Shown one piece after another: positions 49,618 to 58,855 of a stretch of DNA of 64,000 bases. Numbering within the stretch: the first letter of the stretch is position 1; every line of letters begins with the position of its first letter. The notes beneath the pieces were generated by a model. That model had not been told where the DNA came from and searched no databases. It saw only the letters and a list, made by a program, of their open reading frames with translations. A program made the position numbers and the translations under genes. The stretch is from NCBI RefSeq assembly GCF_900119825.1, contig NZ_FPKR01000001.1:62001-126000 (forward strand). Reading direction: 5' to 3'. This stretch comes from Chitinimonas taiwanensis DSM 18899 (GTDB lineage: Bacteria > Pseudomonadota > Gammaproteobacteria > Burkholderiales > Chitinimonadaceae).

Positions 49618-50829
49618 CTAGAGAAAGCGCTGGGTGTCGATCTTCCACTTGCTCGGACTCTCGTGGCTGACGATCTTGTCCGCGCCGCCCTTACCCATGG
49701 GTTTGGCCAAGTCCACCTCGGTAGGTGGGATATAGCCCTTTCTCACATCGAAGATCACCTTCACCTTGGGCTGCAGCAGACTCTCTTCATTGTGCTCGGT
49801 CACCAGGCCAAGCCGCCCGCTTTCCAGCAGCACCAGCGTACCCACCGGATAAATGCCCACGCAGCGCATAAAGGCCTTCACCAGGGTCGGATCAAAATGG
49901 TGCTTGCTCCATTCGAATAGCTTGCGCAGCGCATCAGTGGGCGGCATGCCCTTGTGGTAGACCCGATCGGCGGTGATCGCGTCATACACATCCACAATGG
50001 CCGCCATCTTGGCCAGCGTGGTGATCTGATCGCCCGCCAGCTTGTCCGGATAACCGGAACCATCGACCCGCTCGTGGTGATGGAGGGTGATATCGAGCGG
50101 AATCTCACCGATGCCCGGGGTCTTCAGCAGCAGCTCATAGCCGTCGCGCGGATGCTTACGGATGATGTCGAACTCCGCGTCAGTGAGCCGGCCCGGTTTG
50201 TTCAAGACCTCGTCCGGCACCAGGGCCTTGCCGGTATCGTGCAGCAGGCCACCCAGGCCGGCCTGCCGGGTCGTTTCCGCATCCAGGCCCACCGAACGGC
50301 AGAAGGCCACCAGGAAGGTACACACGCTGACCGAGTGCAGGAAGGTGTAGTCGTCCTTGTTCTTGATATGCATGAGGCCGATCAGCGCGCCCGAGTTGCG
50401 CAAGATCGACTCGGTGATGCCCGCCACCACCGGCTCGACCGCCTCAAGCGAGACCGCCTTCCCCAGGCGTGCATCCTGCATCACATTGCGCACCAGATTG
50501 GCCGCCTGGCTCTTGATCGCGCGCGCGCGGCCCATTTCCTCGCTGGTGGAAATACGGATGCGCGGCGCCGGCTCCTGCTCAACCACGGCCAGCATCTCGG
50601 CCTGCAGCGCGCGATCGACCTCTTCCTTGGTCGGCGCATCCGCCACATCCAAACCACGTTCGCTGTCGATATACACCTCGTGGATGCCGCATTGCAGGAT
50701 GGTCTCGATCTCCTGCTCGCTCTTGACCGGGAAGGCCGAGCGCATGAATGGGTGAACTGACCAGTCGGCGGCCAGGTCATGGATATACATGCCGACCTTG
50801 AGTTCGGTGCTGGGGATGCGTTTGATCAT
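49618..50829 (-). CDS. HD-GYP cyclic-di-GMP phosphodiesterase
   Basis: 403 aa from the ATG at 50829. The N-terminal 110 residues match the DUF3391 type that precedes HD-GYP domains (VPSTELKVGMYIHDL-like IPSTELKVGMYIHDLAADW). The HD-GYP core has LLHDTGKALVPDEVLNKPG and HHHERVDGSGYPDKLAGDQI, all metal-binding residues intact. It should hydrolyse c-di-GMP to pGpG or GMP. It has no TM or receiver domain. It diverges from uppP. Confidence 0.9.
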   Translation of the reverse strand: MIKRIPSTELKVGMYIHDLAADWSVHPFMRSAFPVKSEQEIETILQCGIHEVYIDSERGLDVADAPTKEEVDRALQAEMLAVVEQEPAPRIRISTSEEMGRARAIKSQAANLVRNVMQDARLGKAVSLEAVEPVVAGITESILRNSGALIGLMHIKNKDDYTFLHSVSVCTFLVAFCRSVGLDAETTRQAGLGGLLHDTGKALVPDEVLNKPGRLTDAEFDIIRKHPRDGYELLLKTPGIGEIPLDITLHHHERVDGSGYPDKLAGDQITTLAKMAAIVDVYDAITADRVYHKGMPPTDALRKLFEWSKHHFDPTLVKAFMRCVGIYPVGTLVLLESGRLGLVTEHNEESLLQPKVKVIFDVRKGYIPPTEVDLAKPMGKGGADKIVSHESPSKWKIDTQRFL

Positions 50830-50988
50830 GGGTTTCGCCTGTACGGAGCGCTCTGTGCGGCGCTTTGTTGCTGACAGTGTAGTGCACGGTCGACGCGAAA
50901 GCTGCCCAGGAAAAGCTAGCCACAATGCCCGCAACGGCGCGCCAGGCCGTGTTTATAATCAAGCCCTTTTTGAAGCTGATCGCCTTAT

Positions 50989-51813
50989 ATGGATTTAATC
51001 TTGCTGTGCAAAGCCCTGATCATGGGCGTGGTCGAGGGGATCACCGAGTTCCTGCCCATCTCCAGTACCGGCCACCTGATTCTGACCGGTCATCTGCTTG
51101 ACTTCCTCGACAAGGAGAAACGCGATGTCTTCGATATCTTTATCCAGCTTGGCGCCATGCTGGCCGTGGTGTGGGAATACCGCCGCCGCCTGATCGATGC
51201 CGTGCTGCACGCACGTCAGCCCGGCCCCGGCCGTCAGCTGCTGATCAATCTGGCGGTGGCCGCCGTGCCGGCCATGGCGCTGGCCAAGCTGTTCGGCACC
51301 GAGATCAAGACCCTGCTGTTCAATCCGCTCACCGTGGCCATCGCCTTTATCGTCGGCGGCTTCATCATCCTGTGGGCGGAAAGGCGCCAGCACAGCGTGC
51401 GCGTGCAAACACTGGATGAGATGCGCTGGCAGGACGCGCTCAAGGTCGGTCTGGCCCAGTGTCTAGCCCTGATTCCCGGTACCTCGCGCTCCGGCTCGAC
51501 CATCATCGGCGGCATGTTCTTCGGCATCTCGCGCACCGCGGCCACCGAGTTCAGCTTCCTGCTCGGCATTCCGGTACTCGGCACCGCCTCGCTGTACAGC
51601 ATCTACAAGCACTGGCATCTACTCAGCCGCGATGATCTGGCCCTGTTTGCCGCCGGCTTTATTGCCAGCTTCATCTTTGCCCTGATCGCCGTGCGCGCGC
51701 TGCTGCGCTTCCTGGTCAGTCATACCTTTATCGGCTTTGCCTGGTATCGAATCGCCTTTGGCGTGCTGGTGTTGGTCACCGCCTATTCCGGCTTGGTCAG
51801 CTGGGTAGACTGA
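50989..51813 (+). CDS. uppP: Undecaprenyl-diphosphatase UppP (BacA family)
   Basis: 274 aa, about eight membrane helices. Signatures EGITEFLPISSTGHLIL and PGTSRSGSTIIGGMFFGISR carry the catalytic Glu, Ser and Arg. It dephosphorylates undecaprenyl pyrophosphate to recycle the carrier lipid for peptidoglycan and LPS O-antigen and gives bacitracin resistance. A TATAAT box at 50954-50959 lies close upstream. Confidence 0.96.
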   Translation: MDLILLCKALIMGVVEGITEFLPISSTGHLILTGHLLDFLDKEKRDVFDIFIQLGAMLAVVWEYRRRLIDAVLHARQPGPGRQLLINLAVAAVPAMALAKLFGTEIKTLLFNPLTVAIAFIVGGFIILWAERRQHSVRVQTLDEMRWQDALKVGLAQCLALIPGTSRSGSTIIGGMFFGISRTAATEFSFLLGIPVLGTASLYSIYKHWHLLSRDDLALFAAGFIASFIFALIAVRALLRFLVSHTFIGFAWYRIAFGVLVLVTAYSGLVSWVD

Positions 51814-51908
51814 AGCAGTAAGGGCGGCGCATAGGCCCGCTTCGCCCGGCCTGGCGGCGGCAGCGGCGCGTGCCATACTGCAGGCAGCCCGCCCCGCCAG
51901 TCAGCGCC

Positions 51909-52658
51909 ATGCCTATCCTCCGCCCCGTTCTGCTCTTGCTGCTCTGCCTGACTGCCTACGCGGCGGCGCCGCTGCGTATGGTGGCCGACAACTCGCTCGC
52001 GCCGCCCATGGCGCGTTTCGATGCCGCGCGCAATACCTTACTGGACGGCATCGTGTTCGACTTCGGCAATGCGCTGGCCGCCGAGCTCGGGCGCCAGGTG
52101 CATTTCAAGGTAGTACCCACGCGGCGCACGCGCCTGCTGCTGCAGTCGGGCCAGGCCGATCTGCTCTGCTTCTATTCGCCGATCTGGTTGAACGAGGCTG
52201 AGTTGCCGGCCCAGCGCCGTTTCCTGTGGAGCCACGAGCTGGTACTCGACCGCGACGTGCTGCTGCAGCCGCGCAAAGCCAAGCCGGCCAGCAACCTGGA
52301 TGATCTGCACGGCCTACGTATCGGCACTGTGCATGGCTATGTCTATCCAGTGCTGCAACCCCTGCAGGATGCTGGGCTGATCCAGCGTGACGACACGCAT
52401 TCCATTGAAGCGAATCTGGCCAAGCTGCGCGCCGGGCGCCTGGATGCGGCGGTGGTCAACGAGGTCAACTTCCGCTATCTGCGCAAGCTCGATCCGGCCC
52501 TGGATGCCGAGCTGCAACAAACACTGACCTTGCACGAAGCCATGCTCGCCTGCGCCGTCTCGCGGCGCAGCGCCATCCCGTTTGCGCGGCTCGATGCGGC
52601 GATACGCACGCTGATCACGCGCGGCGACCTGGCCTGGATCTACCAGCGTTACCAATAG
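51909..52658 (+). CDS. Periplasmic solute-binding-like protein (SBP_bac_3 type)
   Basis: 249 aa from the ATG at 51909. A signal peptide (about 1-18, ending AYA) precedes a type II binding fold: LRMVADNSLAPPM, LDGIVFDFGNALAAELGRQVHFKVVP, RTRLLLQSGQADLLCF and LDDLHGLRIGTVHGY, with a late ending WIYQRYQ. It resembles the protein at 15141 in size and layout. No permease or ATPase gene adjoins it, so it may work with a distant transporter or sense a ligand. Ligand unknown. Confidence 0.75.
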   Translation: MPILRPVLLLLLCLTAYAAAPLRMVADNSLAPPMARFDAARNTLLDGIVFDFGNALAAELGRQVHFKVVPTRRTRLLLQSGQADLLCFYSPIWLNEAELPAQRRFLWSHELVLDRDVLLQPRKAKPASNLDDLHGLRIGTVHGYVYPVLQPLQDAGLIQRDDTHSIEANLAKLRAGRLDAAVVNEVNFRYLRKLDPALDAELQQTLTLHEAMLACAVSRRSAIPFARLDAAIRTLITRGDLAWIYQRYQ

Positions 52659-52707
52659 CCGCCCAGGCCGGCTATGCTGGCGCTCCTTTCCAGCCAAGGG
52701 TCCCATC

Positions 52708-53787
52708 ATGCAGGATGCTAGAAAGCCGCTCAGCGGGGTCAAGGTGGTCGAGCTCGGCTCGCTGATCGCCGGCCCCTTCGCCACCCGCCTAATGGCCGAT
52801 TTCGGCGCCGAGGTCAGCAAGATCGAACCGCCCGAGGGCGATCCACTGCGCCGCTGGCGCCGCCTGCACAATGGCACCTCGCTGTGGTGGTATGTGCAAA
52901 GCCGCGGCAAGCGCTGCATCACACTGAACCTGAAAGACCCCACTCACCTCGACAAGGCGCGTCAGATGATCGCTGCGGCCGACATCGTGGTGGAAAACCT
53001 GCGCCCCGGGGTGATGGAGAAACTCGGTCTGGGCTGGGATGTCTTGTCCGCACTCAATCCCAAGCTGGTCATGGTACGCATTTCGGGCTTTGGCCAGACC
53101 GGCCCTTACCGCGATCAGCCCGGCTTTGGGGCCGTGGGCGAAAGCATGGGTGGCCTGCGCTATGTGACTGGCTTCGCCGACCGGCCGCCAGTACGCACCG
53201 GCATCTCGATCGGCGATTCGATTGCCGCGTTGTATGCGGTGATGGGCGCACTGATGGCGCTGCGCCAGGTTGAGGTGAATGGCGGCAAGGGCCAGGTGGT
53301 GGATGTGGCGCTGTACGAGGCGGTGTTCGCCATGATGGAGAGCCTGGTGCCCGAGTACGATCACGATGGTTTCGTGCGCGAACGCAGCGGCAATATCATG
53401 CCCGGCATCACCCCTTCGAACACCCACAGCACGCGCGATGGTCAGCATGTGACCATAGGTGCGAATGGCGACGCCATCTTCCAGCGCCTGATGCGCGCGA
53501 TGGGCCGTGCGGACCTGGCCGACGACCCCAACCTGGCCGACAATGCCGGCCGCGATGCACGCCGTAACGAGCTGTATGCGGCCATCGACCAGTGGGTGGC
53601 CGAACAGGACTATCCGGCCCTCATGCAAAGACTGGCGGAAGCCGAGGTGCCGGCTTCCAAGGTTTACTCGGTGGCGGATATGTTCGCCGACCCGCACTTC
53701 CAGGCACGCGAGATGTTCATCCCGCTAACCCTGCCCGATGGCAAGGTGATCCGCATGCCCGGCATCGTGCCCAAGCTGCTCGGCTAG
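52708..53787 (+). CDS. CaiB/BaiF family III CoA-transferase, short C-terminus
   Basis: 359 aa. Family III signatures: LSGVKVVELGSLIAGPFATRLMADFGAEVSKIEPPEGD, VVENLRPGVMEKLGLGWD, GFGQTGPYRDQPGFGAVGESMGGLRYVTG and SIGDSIAALYAVMGAL. The enzymes move CoA between acids. Compared with the usual ~400 residues the end (MPGIVPKLLG) stops about 40 short of the usual C-terminal helix region. The usual catalytic Asp after the PGF motif is not obvious; GE occupies that zone. Activity is therefore uncertain. Confidence 0.85.
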   Translation: MQDARKPLSGVKVVELGSLIAGPFATRLMADFGAEVSKIEPPEGDPLRRWRRLHNGTSLWWYVQSRGKRCITLNLKDPTHLDKARQMIAAADIVVENLRPGVMEKLGLGWDVLSALNPKLVMVRISGFGQTGPYRDQPGFGAVGESMGGLRYVTGFADRPPVRTGISIGDSIAALYAVMGALMALRQVEVNGGKGQVVDVALYEAVFAMMESLVPEYDHDGFVRERSGNIMPGITPSNTHSTRDGQHVTIGANGDAIFQRLMRAMGRADLADDPNLADNAGRDARRNELYAAIDQWVAEQDYPALMQRLAEAEVPASKVYSVADMFADPHFQAREMFIPLTLPDGKVIRMPGIVPKLLG

Positions 53788-53870
53788 CCGCACACACACT
53801 TGTCACCAAAGCGTCACGCCTTTTCGCCGCATGGCTGGCTATGCTGGAGCCTTGTCCCGCTCCCACTGCC

Positions 53871-54899
53871 ATGCGCCTGCCCTACGACCACCTACCCGAA
53901 CTGGCCCAGCTGGAACGCCTGATCAAGCTGGGTGCCGGGCGCCTGCATGTGCGCACGGTGACCGGGGTCGAGCTGAAGTCCTATCACCTGCCGGTACAGC
54001 TACTCAGCCTGGGCAGCACAGATCCCGCCGCGCCGGCCGTGGGCTTCTTTGGCGGCGTGCATGGGCTAGAGCGCATTGGCACCCAGGTGCTGCTGGCCTT
54101 CATCCACAATCTGCTCATGCGCCTGCAGTGGGACCCCCTGCTCGAGCACCAGTTGAGTCAGGTGCGCCTACTCTTCATGCCATTGGTCAACCCGGGCGGC
54201 ATGCTGCGGCGCCAACGCGCAAACCCCCACGGCGTCGATCTGATGCGCAATGCGCCTTTGGATGCACATGAGCGACCGGCATGGCTGCTGGGTGGGCACA
54301 GGCTTGGGCGCTGGCTGCCCTGGTATCGCGGCCCGGCCGAGGCCGAGATGCAGGCCGAGAGCGCGGCGCTGTGCCAAGTAGTCGAGGAGGAGCTGCTCAG
54401 CCGCCCGCTATCGATTGCGCTCGACTGCCATTCCGGCTTCGGCCTGCGTGATCGCATCTGGTTTCCACTCGCAGGCAGCCGCCGCCCCATCGATATCCTG
54501 GGCGAGATCTACACGCTGAAAACCCTGTTCGATCAGGCCTATCCGCACCACCGCTATGTGTTCGAACCGCAGAGCCACCAATACCTGACCCATGGTGACC
54601 TGTGGGACCATCTGTATCTACAGTCGCGCCAGCACCCGGAGCGGCTATTCCTGCCGCTGACGCTGGAGATGGGTTCCTGGAATTGGGTGAAGAAGAACCC
54701 GCGCCAGCTGTTCTCCCGCCTCGGCATGTTCAATCCGGTCGCCCCGCACCGCCAGCAGCGCACCATGCGCACCCATCTGGCCTTCATGGAATTCCTGACC
54801 CGCCTGGCCGCCAGCGAGCAGCGCTGGCTGGCTGGCCGGCAGCGCAGCGCACGCCATCGCATGGATGCGATGCAGCTCTGGTATCGCAATGGCTGCTAA
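53871..54899 (+). CDS. M14-family zinc peptidase or aspartoacylase-like hydrolase
   Basis: 342 aa from the ATG at 53871 (53841 is an in-frame alternative; no clear Shine-Dalgarno for either). Carboxypeptidase-fold motifs: zinc ligands HGLE in GGVHGLERIG, NPGG in PLVNPGG, Arg in HGVDLMRN, His in DCHSGF and the catalytic Glu in TLEMGSW. It is probably a cytosolic metallohydrolase acting on peptides or N-acyl amino acids. Its stop lies inside the next gene, so the pair is translationally coupled. Substrate unknown. Confidence 0.78.
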   Translation: MRLPYDHLPELAQLERLIKLGAGRLHVRTVTGVELKSYHLPVQLLSLGSTDPAAPAVGFFGGVHGLERIGTQVLLAFIHNLLMRLQWDPLLEHQLSQVRLLFMPLVNPGGMLRRQRANPHGVDLMRNAPLDAHERPAWLLGGHRLGRWLPWYRGPAEAEMQAESAALCQVVEEELLSRPLSIALDCHSGFGLRDRIWFPLAGSRRPIDILGEIYTLKTLFDQAYPHHRYVFEPQSHQYLTHGDLWDHLYLQSRQHPERLFLPLTLEMGSWNWVKKNPRQLFSRLGMFNPVAPHRQQRTMRTHLAFMEFLTRLAASEQRWLAGRQRSARHRMDAMQLWYRNGC

Positions 54900-55665
54900 G
54901 CAGACACAGCGCTGGGTTCTGCTACGCGGACTGGGGCGCGAGGCGCGTCACTGGGGCGACTTTCCCGGCCGCCTGACCGAAGCGCTGGGCGAGGCGCGCG
55001 TGCTGACGCCTGATCTGCCTGGCAATGGCCAGCACTGGCAAGCGGCCAGCGCAACGCGCATCGAAGCGCAAACCACAGCGCTGCGCGCCGCACTGGGCAC
55101 GGAGCTACAGGCCGGACCGGTCAATGTGATTGCCATCTCGCTGGGTGGCATGGTGGCGCTCGATTGGGCCAGCCGCTTTCCGACCGAGGTCGACCGCCTG
55201 GTACTGATCAGCACCAGCCTGGCCGGTCTTGCGCCGTTCTGGCAACGCCTGCGCTGGCAGCGTTACCCGGCTCTGCTGCAGCTACTGTTCCAGCCCGCTG
55301 CCACGCGCGAAGCCAGCATCCTGGCCCTGACCAGCAATCGCCCCGAGCGCGCCGCCCAGGTACTGGGCGACTGGCAGCGCTGGCAGGCCGAGGCACCGGT
55401 CAGCAGCCTCAATCTGCTACGTCAGCTCTGGGCTGCAGCACGCTTTCGCCCGCCCGCGCATTGGCCGTCCTGTCCGGGTCTGCTGCTGGCCAGCGCGCAG
55501 GACGGACTGGTCGACCCGCGCTGCTCGCAGGCCTTGGCCGTCGCTACCGGCTGGCCACTGGCACTGCACGCGCAAGCCGGCCATGACCTGCCGCTGGATG
55601 CGGCGGATTGGCTGGTGGAACAGATCGTGTTGTGGATCAACGAGGCGGCGCAGGAGGGCGCCTAG
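54889..55665 (+). CDS. Alpha/beta-hydrolase (BioH/MenH-like)
   Basis: 258 aa from the ATG at 54889, overlapping the M14 gene by 11 bp. The fold shows the nucleophile in VIAISLGGMVALDWA (Ser in A-I-S-L-G), acid in SAQDGLVDPR and His in AGHDLPLDAADWL. The oxyanion strand LLRGLGREARHWGDF is near the N-terminus. It lacks a signal peptide. Coupling with the M14 hydrolase hints at stepwise breakdown of one substrate. It converges with the binding-protein gene at 55662 and their stops overlap. Confidence 0.82.
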   Translation: MAAKQTQRWVLLRGLGREARHWGDFPGRLTEALGEARVLTPDLPGNGQHWQAASATRIEAQTTALRAALGTELQAGPVNVIAISLGGMVALDWASRFPTEVDRLVLISTSLAGLAPFWQRLRWQRYPALLQLLFQPAATREASILALTSNRPERAAQVLGDWQRWQAEAPVSSLNLLRQLWAAARFRPPAHWPSCPGLLLASAQDGLVDPRCSQALAVATGWPLALHAQAGHDLPLDAADWLVEQIVLWINEAAQEGA

Positions 55666-56708
55666 AACATGCCCTTGCGGTAGCCGGACAAGATGCGCGA
55701 CCAGTATTCGCTGCGCCGCTCAGGGTTTTCCACCGGCTGCAGCCAGATCAGCTTGTCCGCGTCGCGCATGCCGGGCGGGTTTTCCAGGGTATTCGGTAGA
55801 CCCTGCTGCTGGACCAGGTGCTGACCCACTTCGCGCGTCAGCATATGGTTGATCCAGGCTGAAGCCAGCGGCGACTTGCTGCCGCCCTTGAGTATCGCCC
55901 AGCAGTCCAGCCAGGCCAGTGCGCCCTCCTGCGGCAGCACATAGCCGACATCCTCGCCGGCCGCCTGCAAGGCCTTCAGCTGCTGGGTGCCGTAATTGCC
56001 AAAGGCCAGCGCCACCGGTTTGCGGCGAAACTGGCGCACCGCCTCCTCAGGCGAGCTGTACAGCAGCGGGCGGTTAGCACGCAGGGCGATCAGGCGCTGC
56101 ACGACATTGCGGAATGCACTCTCCGACAGGCGAAACGGGTTCTTCTCGCCCGCCAGCAAGGCGGTCAGGCTGAAATTATGTGCGCTGCCCTCGTAGAGCA
56201 GGATGCGGCCACGGTATTGCAGATCCCATAGCGCAGCCATGGAAGTGGGCGCCTGCTTAACCAGCTTGCGGTTGTAGATGAGGCCCATTTCCGAATAGGT
56301 AAACGGCAGCGCATAGGTCTTATCGCCGTACACCAGGCCGGGAATGGCTGCGAGATCGCGAAAGCGGCGCAGCTGCTGGCGGGTATTGGGAATTGCCTCC
56401 AATGCCAGCGGTACGGCCAGCCCGCCCTGGATCAGGCGCTGCAGCTCGGCGGTATTGACCGCTACCACATCGAAATCCTGCCCGCCATTCGCGCTGGCTT
56501 TTTCCCACAACACATCATCGGTATTGACCTCGGTCAGCTCGACGCGCGCATCGAACTGCTGCTCGAAGTTGCGCACGATCTCGGGCGAGGTATAGCCGGG
56601 CCAGGACAGCACGCGCAGGGTTTCCGTCGCCGACAAAGGCAAAGCGCCCAGCACACACAGCGCCAGGCAGAGGAAACGCAAGGGCAGGGCAGACCAGCCA
56701 ACTTTCAA
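55662..56708 (-). CDS. Spermidine/putrescine-type periplasmic binding protein (PotD/PotF-like)
   Basis: 348 aa started at TTG 56708, which has AAGGAAAG about 9 bp upstream and gives a good signal peptide (LPLRFLCLALCVLGALPLSA); an ATG at 56831 would add 41 residues without family character. The body: LRVLSWPGYTSPEIVRNFEQQF, DVVAVNTAELQRLIQGG, YALPFTYSEMGLIYN and SAWINHML. This is the SBP_bac_8 PotD class. No potABC permease is near. The use of TTG as start is inference. Confidence 0.8.
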   Translation of the reverse strand: MKVGWSALPLRFLCLALCVLGALPLSATETLRVLSWPGYTSPEIVRNFEQQFDARVELTEVNTDDVLWEKASANGGQDFDVVAVNTAELQRLIQGGLAVPLALEAIPNTRQQLRRFRDLAAIPGLVYGDKTYALPFTYSEMGLIYNRKLVKQAPTSMAALWDLQYRGRILLYEGSAHNFSLTALLAGEKNPFRLSESAFRNVVQRLIALRANRPLLYSSPEEAVRQFRRKPVALAFGNYGTQQLKALQAAGEDVGYVLPQEGALAWLDCWAILKGGSKSPLASAWINHMLTREVGQHLVQQQGLPNTLENPPGMRDADKLIWLQPVENPERRSEYWSRILSGYRKGMF

Positions 56709-56869
56709 GACAAACGACTTTCCTTGGCACGTAGCCGGCCGGTCCGAACCAGGCGGCGGGCTGTGGCCAATTGGGCAGGGAAGATAGCGAAATCCTGCCC
56801 CTAATGTAGACGAGCCGCACGATGCAAGCAAAGCAGCCGCGCACAGGAAGGCGCGGCCATTCGCGTGGC

Positions 56870-57448
56870 TTAGCCGCCCAGCATCTGCCGCTTCAGGCTC
56901 TTGTCGGCTGGTTTGTCGCCCAGCCAGATCTTCAGCAGCGCATTGTAGAAACTCGCCTCGGGCAGGGTATCGCCCAGTTTCTTACCATTCATGAAAATCT
57001 GCGTGCCACTGCCCGGCACCCAGTCCAGCGTGACCACATCCTTGGGCTTGATCGAGCGATAGGCGCCGAAAATCTGCCCGATCGCCAGCATCTGGTTGAA
57101 CAGCTGCAGCTTCTCCTCGCTGCTGGAATTGTTATTGATGCCGTCCAGCAAAGCCTGGCTCAGCTGGTCCGAGCTGACCTCGCGCAACATGGTCAGGGTC
57201 ACCCGCTTGGGGCCGGTCGCACTCAGTACCTCGGCCGTGCTGCCCTTCTTGTCACCTAGATAGAGCGCCGCGACATAGACCTTGAAAAAGGCCTTGGTAC
57301 GTATGCCCGCGCCGTTCAGTTTCAACTCGCTATTGCCCACCTTGACCTGCTCATCGAGCGTCACACCGCCTACCTCGACCGCCGCAGCGCCGAGGCTGAA
57401 TGCCAACAGACCACCCATGACCAGCCACTTCTTGATGCTATTTCCCAT
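56870..57448 (-). CDS. Secreted chalcone-isomerase-like protein
   Basis: 192 aa from the ATG at 57448 with GGAGAG 9 bp ahead. A signal peptide (about 1-23, ending AAA). The domain pattern VGGVTLDEQVKVGNSELKLNGAGIRTKAFFKVYVAALYL is the CHI-like beta-rich start, with FNQMLAIGQIF and VPGSGTQIFMNGKKLGD later. Bacterial homologues are non-catalytic and have no known role; some sit in the periplasm. It stands alone, 161 bp downstream of nothing else on its strand. Confidence 0.82.
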   Translation of the reverse strand: MGNSIKKWLVMGGLLAFSLGAAAVEVGGVTLDEQVKVGNSELKLNGAGIRTKAFFKVYVAALYLGDKKGSTAEVLSATGPKRVTLTMLREVSSDQLSQALLDGINNNSSSEEKLQLFNQMLAIGQIFGAYRSIKPKDVVTLDWVPGSGTQIFMNGKKLGDTLPEASFYNALLKIWLGDKPADKSLKRQMLGG

Positions 57449-57645
57449 CTGCTTGTGCTCTCCACCCTGCATGCCCAAAACCCATCGTCGCCTTGTGCAG
57501 GCTGACGCCATCTATCCGGCCGCAACCGAATATTTGCTCTAGGCTAACCGAGCCGAGCAGGACAACACAAGCAAGCGCTTGGCGGATGTATTTCCCACGG
57601 CAAAATCCAGGGCTCGACTGTCGGCCATGCACAACAGGGCGGTAA

Positions 57646-57670
57646 AAAAGGAGGCCCCAGGCCTCCTTTT
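57646..57670. terminator. Terminator after the gene at 57691
   Basis: 11-bp stem AAAAGGAGGCC/GGCCTCCTTTT with 3-nt loop; T-rich on both sides. It ends the minus-strand gene at 57691-58239. Confidence 0.85.
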
Positions 57671-57690
57671 ATCCGCAAGCGCGCAGCCGA

Positions 57691-58239
57691 CTAGCGCGGC
57701 GTGCATAGCTGGCCGGTATACGTGCCCCATTTGCCGCTGCCGATATAGTCGCCAAACGCGTAGATATGGCCAGTGGCACGCTGATAACGCCCAGTGCCAC
57801 CGACGATGATGGCCTGCTCGGTGGAGCCCTTGGCGCTCATGGTGCCGGCATCGGCACTGTAGATATCACCCTGCGCGGTCTTGATCACCGTACGCCCGGT
57901 AAACATCTGCCGGGTTTGCGGGAGCGGCATATCGGAGGGCAGCGGTGGCGCATCTTTCTCATTCAGCACGCCTGGCGTAGTGGTATGTCCCTGATCGAGA
58001 CCGAACACCGACTCCATGGTCAGGCCGGAAAAGCCATTGCCCAGCCCCAGGGCCTGGGTCTTGAAACAGGTGCCGGGCACGCGCTGTGCGCCCAGATAGG
58101 CATTGCCCGGGTAGGCTTTCACCACCTGGCAATCGGCATCTGGGGTGAGCTGAATCAGGCCGAATACTGGGCGGCAGGTTTCGGCAGCCAGGGCAGGGAT
58201 AGCGAGCAGCAGGGAACAAGCAATCAGCGAGGTTTTCAT
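57691..58239 (-). CDS. Secreted small protein, dirigent/allene-oxide-cyclase-like barrel
   Basis: 182 aa from the ATG at 58239. A signal peptide (about 1-18, ending ALA) is followed by a beta-rich body. Two late stretches, ADAGTMSAKGSTEQAIIVGG and TGRYQRATGHIYAFGDYIG, have the GxGRYxxAxG pattern of dirigent and allene-oxide-cyclase-like barrels. Four cysteines (TCRPVF, DCQVV, TCFKT, LCTPR) could form disulfides in the periplasm. No enzyme function is established. It is divergent from the hypothetical gene at 58571. Confidence 0.6.
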   Translation of the reverse strand: MKTSLIACSLLLAIPALAAETCRPVFGLIQLTPDADCQVVKAYPGNAYLGAQRVPGTCFKTQALGLGNGFSGLTMESVFGLDQGHTTTPGVLNEKDAPPLPSDMPLPQTRQMFTGRTVIKTAQGDIYSADAGTMSAKGSTEQAIIVGGTGRYQRATGHIYAFGDYIGSGKWGTYTGQLCTPR

Positions 58240-58570
58240 GATGTCACCATGGGCGAGAAAGAAGTCGGCAGACTGCCGCAAGCGTCAGGGTGAAACATCC
58301 TTCAAACAGGGTAGGCAAAATGCGCCCCAACACCCTTGCAGCCCGCGAAAGCCAACCTGCCGCACAGGTGCATGATTCAAGGCAAAAAGTGCCAGCCCGG
58401 CCAGTGAAACAGCGCACGCATGCCAGGGGCCGCGCCGCCCAACGGTAGGCGGATTGACGCAAGAATCCACCCTGCTAAGTGCAAGCGAGCGGCGCTTTCT
58501 GCTCAGCGGACATGGCAAAACCGCCCGGCTTGGGCTTAGATGATGGCATGCCCTAGCGGAGTCGCTCACC
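58240..58570. other. Intergenic stretch without a recognised gene
   Basis: 331 bp between divergent genes at 58239 (minus) and 58571 (plus). It should carry both promoters, but I find no clear -35/-10 pair, repeat or RNA structure. Confidence 0.5.
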
Positions 58571-58855
58571 ATGCAATTTGACGAAGTCCAAGCCCAGCAT
58601 TTCAGCTCGCTGTCGCGCACCCCTTTCCCTCACGTATTGATTGAACGTGCCTTACAGCAGATCGCCGGCGGCGACGCGAATGGCGCCCAGTTCCGCAAGG
58701 ATGTGCTGGCTGCGGCCGGCTGGCCGCACAGCGGTCTGGTCACTTTCGGCAAGTATCCGGACCAGGCCGCCGCCGCGCTGAATCGCATCCGCCTGGTGCT
58801 TCAGGAAAGCGAGGACCCGGCCACCATCCTGGCCAAGCTGCGCCAGCAATCCTAA
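58571..58855 (+). CDS. Small cytosolic protein of unknown function
   Basis: 94 aa, ATG at 58571 behind a weak GGAG-like site. The sequence (start MQFDEVQAQHFSSLSRTPF, then AGWPHSGLVTFGKYPDQAAAALNRIRLVL) suggests a compact alpha-helical fold with no signal peptide or TM helix. No family recognised. Codon use fits its neighbours, so it is likely a real gene. It stands alone on the plus strand. Confidence 0.55.
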   Translation: MQFDEVQAQHFSSLSRTPFPHVLIERALQQIAGGDANGAQFRKDVLAAAGWPHSGLVTFGKYPDQAAAALNRIRLVLQESEDPATILAKLRQQS

